Shown here piece after piece: positions 4,441 to 5,567 of a stretch of DNA of 5,567 nucleotides. The stretch is from JBHJOF01 sp050330055. Lineage in GTDB: Bacteria > Pseudomonadota > Alphaproteobacteria > Kiloniellales > JAKSDN01. Positions within the stretch are counted from its first letter, which is position 1; each line of letters begins with the position of its first letter. The translations under genes and the position numbers were made by a program. Below the pieces are notes generated by a model. That model did not search any database, was not told where the DNA came from, and saw nothing but the letters and a program-made list of their open reading frames with translations. The stretch is taken from contig JBHJOF010000055.1 of assembly GCA_050330055.1 (NCBI GenBank), positions 1 through 5,567 of the forward strand. The letters run 5' to 3'.

Positions 4441-5094
4441 TCACGACACGCTCTCGCGCACTTTGGCGGGCGCGTCGTCGGGCCATTTGGGACGCTGCAT
4501 GGTGAAGACCTCGGTCACCTTGACATAGTCCATGTAGCCGAGCCGGCCGATCGGCTGCAGCTTCGTCATGTCGACCAGGCCGTCGCTCAGCACGCTGTCG
4601 TCGATGTGGATGCCCAGCACCTCGCCGAAGATCACCGTGCCCACGTTGCTCGGATCGTTGGACAGCAGCTTGACCGACTGCACGTAGCGGCATTCCAGGT
4701 GAACCGGCGATTCGGCGACGCGCGGCGGTACCACCAGTGTCGACCCGGCCTTGGTGAGGCCGGCGACCTCGAACTCGTCGACGCCGTGCGGGGCGGCGAT
4801 CGAGCTCGCGTTCATCTGCGTTCGCAACGCCCAGGTCGCCAGGTTGACGACGAACTCGCCGGTCGCCTCGATGTTGGCGACGCTGTCCTTCGGCCCGCCC
4901 TGGTCGTGACGGCCGGAGGCCGAGAACATGACCTGCGGCGGCGTGTAGGCGACGGCGTTGAAGAAGGAATAGGGCGCCAGGTTCACCCGGCCGTCGGCAC
5001 TGAGACTGGAGATCCAGCCGATCGGCCGCGGCACCACGATGGCGTTGAAAGGATTGTGCGGCAGGCCGTGCGGCTGGTCGCTGCGAAAGAACAT
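4441..5094 (-). CDS. Flavin reductase-like FMN-binding split-barrel protein (DIM6/NTAB family)
   Basis: A 217-residue cytoplasmic protein of the flavin reductase-like family, which binds FMN and typically reduces free flavin with NAD(P)H or serves as an accessory flavoprotein. The N-terminal hallmark is VVPRPIGWISSLSADGRVNL (20-39) followed by APYSFFNAVAYTPPQVMFS (40-58), the usual flavin-phosphate and isoalloxazine-binding stretch. KDSVANIEATGEFVVNL is at 69-85, GEVLGIHIDD at 157-166, and PIGRLGYMDYVKV at 181-193, all in family order. Length is normal. ATG at 5094 is chosen because AGAGG sits four bases upstream and the protein then begins like the family; an in-frame ATG at 5145 lacks a ribosome site and would add 17 residues. 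No monooxygenase partner is in view, so its electron acceptor is unknown. Divergent from a small plus-strand ORF. Confidence 0.93.
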   Translation of the reverse strand: MFFRSDQPHGLPHNPFNAIVVPRPIGWISSLSADGRVNLAPYSFFNAVAYTPPQVMFSASGRHDQGGPKDSVANIEATGEFVVNLATWALRTQMNASSIAAPHGVDEFEVAGLTKAGSTLVVPPRVAESPVHLECRYVQSVKLLSNDPSNVGTVIFGEVLGIHIDDSVLSDGLVDMTKLQPIGRLGYMDYVKVTEVFTMQRPKWPDDAPAKVRESVS

Positions 5095-5193
5095 GGCGCC
5101 TCTGCGCTCCGATGTGATGGGGCCGAAAGGAACGGGCGCGACCATAGCACAACGCCACGCCGCTGCCAGACTGTCGCACTTGAGAGGGCGCGG

Positions 5194-5222
5194 TTGATCT
5201 CGCTCCGAAATTTTCCTACATA
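5194..5222 (+). promoter_or_regulatory. Weak candidate promoter for the small membrane-protein ORF
   Basis: TTGATC (5194-5199) and TACATA (5217-5222) are 17 bases apart. The match is modest (four of six and three of six), but this lies in the AT-rich part of the divergent gap, just before the ATG at 5236. CGAGA (5228-5232) could be a weak ribosome site three bases upstream of that ATG. Confidence 0.27.
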
Positions 5223-5235
5223 AACTACGAGAATC

Positions 5236-5385
5236 ATGTCGATTTGGTCAGGAAAGTTTCAGAGGGTCTTTCGCCGGAGATTGAGCGACAAGCGAAGCGA
5301 TCTTCGCGCGCTTCTCTTGCTCGGAGTGATTACCTGCCTGGTCTGGGCGGCCTTTGCGCTCGGACCGGACGTGTTGGCCTCCTAG
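5236..5385 (+). CDS. Small hypothetical single-pass membrane protein (49 aa)
   Basis: ATG at 5236 opens a 49-residue frame ending at TAG 5383-5385. The N-terminal part is strongly basic (Lys7, Arg10, Arg13-15, Lys19, Arg20, Arg24). A single hydrophobic segment follows at about 25-42 (ALLLLGVITCLVWAAFAL), then a short GPDVLAS tail. This is a standard N-in, one-helix topology. CGAGA upstream is a weak ribosome site. Third-position GC is roughly 70 percent, lower than the large genes here. I do not recognise a family. The first helix and its 'VWAAFAL' motif vaguely resemble the N-terminus of PAP2-type membrane phosphatases, so it could be a truncated remnant of a longer membrane protein. The frame stays open after the TAG to the window edge, but that part looks like the antisense of a minus-strand frame. 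Confidence 0.45.
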   Translation: MSIWSGKFQRVFRRRLSDKRSDLRALLLLGVITCLVWAAFALGPDVLAS

Positions 5386-5567
5386 CTAGCGACCGATCTC
5401 ACCGACGGGCCGCGCGAAACGTGGCTGCTGGTCCTGGTTTGCCGCGCCATTGTCGCTCGAAAGCTTCAACGACCTGAGGATGCGGCCGATGAGGCCGGGC
5501 TCCTCATCGGCCTGAGGAGCAGGCCCCGCCCCCGCCCCGCCCGATGCCTCGTCGGCGACGAGCAGCG
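5386..5567 (-). CDS. Partial hypothetical protein, C-terminal 60 or so residues, runs off the right edge
   Basis: Reading leftwards from the window edge, an open minus-strand frame of about 59 codons ends at TAG (5388-5386). No start codon is needed in the window, so this would be the 3' end of a gene lying to the right. The tail is Gly/Ala/Pro- and Asp/Glu/Gln-rich with one amphipathic stretch, EEPGLIGRILRSLKLSSDN, and ends RFARPVGEIGR. This looks like a disordered C-terminal tail. Third-position GC is about 80 percent, compatible with coding. No family is recognised. The antisense plus frame is also open, so strand assignment is uncertain. Confidence 0.42.
   Translation of the reverse strand, partial: LLVADEASGGAGAGPAPQADEEPGLIGRILRSLKLSSDNGAANQDQQPRFARPVGEIGR
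5484..5512. repeat. Perfect 11-bp hairpin, 7-base loop
   Basis: GGCCGATGAGG (5484-5494) pairs perfectly with CCTCATCGGCC (5502-5512). CCTGAGGA also occurs twice around it (5473-5480 and 5511-5518). It lies within the putative minus-strand partial gene, about 100 bases past the stop of the small plus-strand ORF. No T-run follows. It may be a structured coding stretch, or evidence that this end is intergenic rather than coding. Confidence 0.65.

Noticed and set aside
4387..5223. Plus-strand ORF antisense to the flavin reductase
   Set aside because: The opposite strand encodes clear FMN-binding motifs; this frame has only Arg/His/Val-rich antisense composition.
5244..5477. TTG-initiated 77-codon plus-strand ORF at the right end
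   Set aside because: It has a rare start, no ribosome site and no domain. The ATG frame at 5236 in another phase gives a more protein-like product.
1..5567. A coherent novel multi-gene system (defence, biosynthesis or secretion)
   Set aside because: The five clear genes belong to common, separately transcribed families in alternating orientation, with no shared operon or partner domains visible.

Overview
The window is GC-rich DNA (coding third positions mostly G or C) with gene families and intergenic repeats typical of an alphaproteobacterium, perhaps a Rhodospirillales/Hyphomicrobiales-type soil organism. The genus cannot be fixed from sequence alone; Reyranella-like is a guess. It reads as an ordinary chromosomal housekeeping/stress region. 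I see no tRNA, rRNA, CRISPR array, transposase, phage gene or defence cassette.

Layout, left to right. A plus-strand Ada-like gene (196-1170) fuses AraC-type DNA-binding helices to an O6-alkylguanine-DNA alkyltransferase but lacks the N-terminal zinc/methylphosphotriester sensor. A 222-base gap with two strong hairpins leads to a plus-strand YgjP-type (DUF45/M48-like) zinc hydrolase (1393-2100), which has a candidate promoter placed so that the mRNA might be leaderless. A convergent gap (2101-2309) holds five hairpins, two of which are inverted copies of one 21-bp palindrome. Then come a minus-strand VOC/glyoxalase-fold gene (2310-2753) and, divergent from it, a plus-strand Bcr/CflA-type MFS drug exporter (2888-4093).

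The second convergent gap (4094-4440) is filled by a dispersed palindromic repeat (about 4121-4241), directly abutted by a 142-bp inverted-repeat element (4244-4385) with 30-bp arms. A minus-strand flavin reductase-like FMN split-barrel gene (4441-5094) follows. Divergent from it is a small ORF for a 49-residue single-pass membrane protein (5236-5385). Its stop codon abuts the stop of a minus-strand reading frame that runs off the right edge (5386-5567).

The genes are mostly single units in alternating orientation rather than one operon. DNA alkylation repair, a VOC protein, a drug exporter and a flavin reductase are loosely compatible with a chemical-stress theme, but the sequence does not show that they work together. 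The most distinctive content is in the intergenic repeats and the small terminal ORFs.
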